Origin: DASZYF01 sp035545535 | Lineage (GTDB): Bacteria > Actinomycetota > Actinomycetes > Mycobacteriales > CAJCIY01 | Assembly (NCBI GenBank): GCA_035545535.1 | Contig: DASZYF010000122.1 | Location: 1-5,481, forward strand | Reading direction: 5' to 3' | DNA length: 5,481 bases | Shown here: one piece after another, positions 4,661-5,481 of the stretch | Numbering within the stretch: the stretch's first letter is position 1 | How the letters are laid out: each line of letters starts with the position of its first letter | The notes under the pieces: model-generated | What the model was told of the DNA's origin: nothing | Database searches by the model: none | Seen by the model: the letters and a program-made list of their open reading frames with translations, nothing else | Program-made: the position numbers and the translations under genes

Positions 4661-5092
4661 ATGCTGATGCGCACCGACCCGTTCCGTGACCTGGACCGGC
4701 TGTCCCAGCAGCTGTTCGGGAGCAATGGCACGCTGGCCCGCCCGACGGTCATGCCGATGGACGCCTGGCGGGACGGCGACACCTTCCACGTCGAGTTCGA
4801 CCTGCCCGGTGTCGACCCCGGTTCGATCGACCTCGACGTCGAGCGCAACGTGGTCACGGTCAAGGCCGAACGGCCGACCCGAGCCAGCGACGCCGAGCTG
4901 ATCGCCGCCGAACGTCCGCGCGGCGTCTTCAGCCGGCAGCTCATCCTCGGCGACAACCTCGACACCGAACGGATCACGGCCAGCTACGACTCCGGCGTGC
5001 TCACGCTGCAGATCCCGGTCGCCGAGCAGGCCAAGCCGCGCAAGATCTCGATCACCAGCAACGCGGAGCAACGCCAGGCGATCAACGCCTGA
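4661..5092 (+). CDS. hsp20: Small heat-shock protein of the Hsp20/alpha-crystallin family
   Basis: This 143-residue chaperone starts with the short MLMRTDPFRDLDRL N-terminus common in actinobacterial Hsp20 proteins. An alpha-crystallin domain follows at about 31-131: MPMDAWRDGDTFHVEFDLPG opens the beta-sandwich, VVTVKAERP lies in the middle, and ASYDSGVLTLQIPV is the conserved AxxxxGVLxL segment. ISI at 129-131 is in the position of the I-x-I motif that docks into neighbouring subunits. Such proteins form oligomers that hold unfolding proteins without ATP for later refolding by DnaK/ClpB. ATG at 4661 is preceded by GGAGG with 8 nt spacing; GTG at 4652 is possible but would overlap that site. 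The divergent HspR-like gene and the operator-like palindrome between them point to heat-inducible repression. The small gene 14 bp downstream is probably in the same transcript. Confidence 0.95.
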   Translation: MLMRTDPFRDLDRLSQQLFGSNGTLARPTVMPMDAWRDGDTFHVEFDLPGVDPGSIDLDVERNVVTVKAERPTRASDAELIAAERPRGVFSRQLILGDNLDTERITASYDSGVLTLQIPVAEQAKPRKISITSNAEQRQAINA

Positions 5093-5106
5093 GCGAAGGT
5101 CCGGTC

Positions 5107-5400
5107 ATGCGCACCCGGATGACCACGGACCTGTCCGCGCGGTTGGTCGAGGAGGCGCTCGTCGACCTGATCTGCGCCGACCCTGACCTGCTCGCCGCCG
5201 AGTTCGACGCGATCGTCGCCGCCGAATGGCCGGCAGCGCCATGCCGAGGGGGCCGCGGCGCTGACGCGATCGACCGGGGACGCGGGCCGGTGCGTCGGCC
5301 GAGCGTCGCACCGCTCGGCCGACCGCCCGGCTCCCCGCCTGCGGTCAGAGGCCGGCGCCGGCAGCGCTCGCCGCCCGGCCTCCGACCCTCACCGACCTGA
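5107..5400 (+). CDS. Small protein of unknown function in the hsp20 operon
   Basis: This 97-residue product has two unlike halves. Residues 1-42 (starting MRTRMTTDLSARLVEEALVD and ending FDAIVAAEWP) look like a compact helical domain with good G/C third-position bias. I believe similar short proteins occur in other actinobacteria, but I cannot name a function. Residues 43-97 are rich in Arg, Pro and Gly, contain RQRSPP, and show more codons ending in A or T. The tail may therefore be a disordered region or may follow a frameshift: the +1 frame from about 5225 stays open to the window end. ATG at 5107 is preceded by GAAGG (5095-5099) and begins 14 bp after the hsp20 stop, which suggests co-transcription and a role linked to heat stress. 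There is no membrane segment or known motif. The start is more certain than the end. Confidence 0.6.
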   Translation: MRTRMTTDLSARLVEEALVDLICADPDLLAAEFDAIVAAEWPAAPCRGGRGADAIDRGRGPVRRPSVAPLGRPPGSPPAVRGRRRQRSPPGLRPSPT

Positions 5401-5461
5401 TGCGCCTACGGCTGTCGCACGAGGGGAGGTGATCCGCCGCCCGGCCTTCTCGTCGTCGTGG

Positions 5462-5481
5462 TCCCGGCAATCCGGCCGGGA
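5462..5481 (+). terminator. Hairpin at the right edge, possible hsp20-operon terminator
   Basis: TCCCGGC (5462-5468) and GCCGGGA (5475-5481) form a perfect 7-bp stem with a 6-nt loop, 61 bp after the stop of the last gene. CCCGGCC (5440-5446) could compete for the right arm. The window ends at the stem, so a following T-tract cannot be checked. Nothing else is supported in 5401-5461. Confidence 0.35.

Overview
The window looks like chromosomal DNA from a high-GC actinobacterium, plausibly Pseudonocardiales, although the exact taxon is an inference. The main reasons are very high GC with strong G/C at third codon positions, GTG starts, and an RbpA-family RNA polymerase-binding protein, a family confined to Actinobacteria. 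An RsbW-like ATPase and an HspR-type MerR regulator next to hsp20 fit the same picture. No tRNA, rRNA, CRISPR array, transposase or integrase is visible.

Layout from left to right. (1) 1-157, minus: the N-terminal part of a MarR-type regulator that runs off the left edge, with a 13-bp palindrome just before its start. (2) 279-1377, plus: a probable two-gene unit. An excellent SigF/SigB-type stress promoter is followed by an RsbW-like anti-sigma/serine-kinase ATPase and a very highly charged protein built of 7-residue repeats. (3) 1414-2434, minus, converging on unit 2: a NYN/PIN-like putative ribonuclease and a divergent RbpA paralogue. (4) 2435-2863: a 429-bp gene-free stretch unusually rich in perfect inverted repeats, ending in a TTGACA box followed at once by a perfect tandem 10-bp repeat. 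(5) 2864-3889, plus: a membrane fatty-acid desaturase with all three histidine boxes. (6) 3929-4155, plus: a 48-residue unrecognised protein behind a leader with two inverted repeats. (7) 4186-5400: a minus-strand HspR/MerR-type regulator divergent from hsp20, followed by a small conserved-looking protein. The 154-bp divergent region holds an AT-rich palindrome with a 7-nt spacer and a 13-bp stem-loop in the hsp20 leader.

The genes read together as a stress-response neighbourhood. It combines partner-switch signalling (RsbW-like), RNA polymerase tuning (RbpA-like), possible RNA cleavage (NYN), membrane-lipid adjustment (desaturase) and protein-folding protection (Hsp20 under an HspR-like repressor). 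This shared theme is an inference from family membership. The parts least explained by known families are the heptad-repeat protein, the two small proteins, and the structured non-coding stretches at 2471-2654 and 4564-4617.
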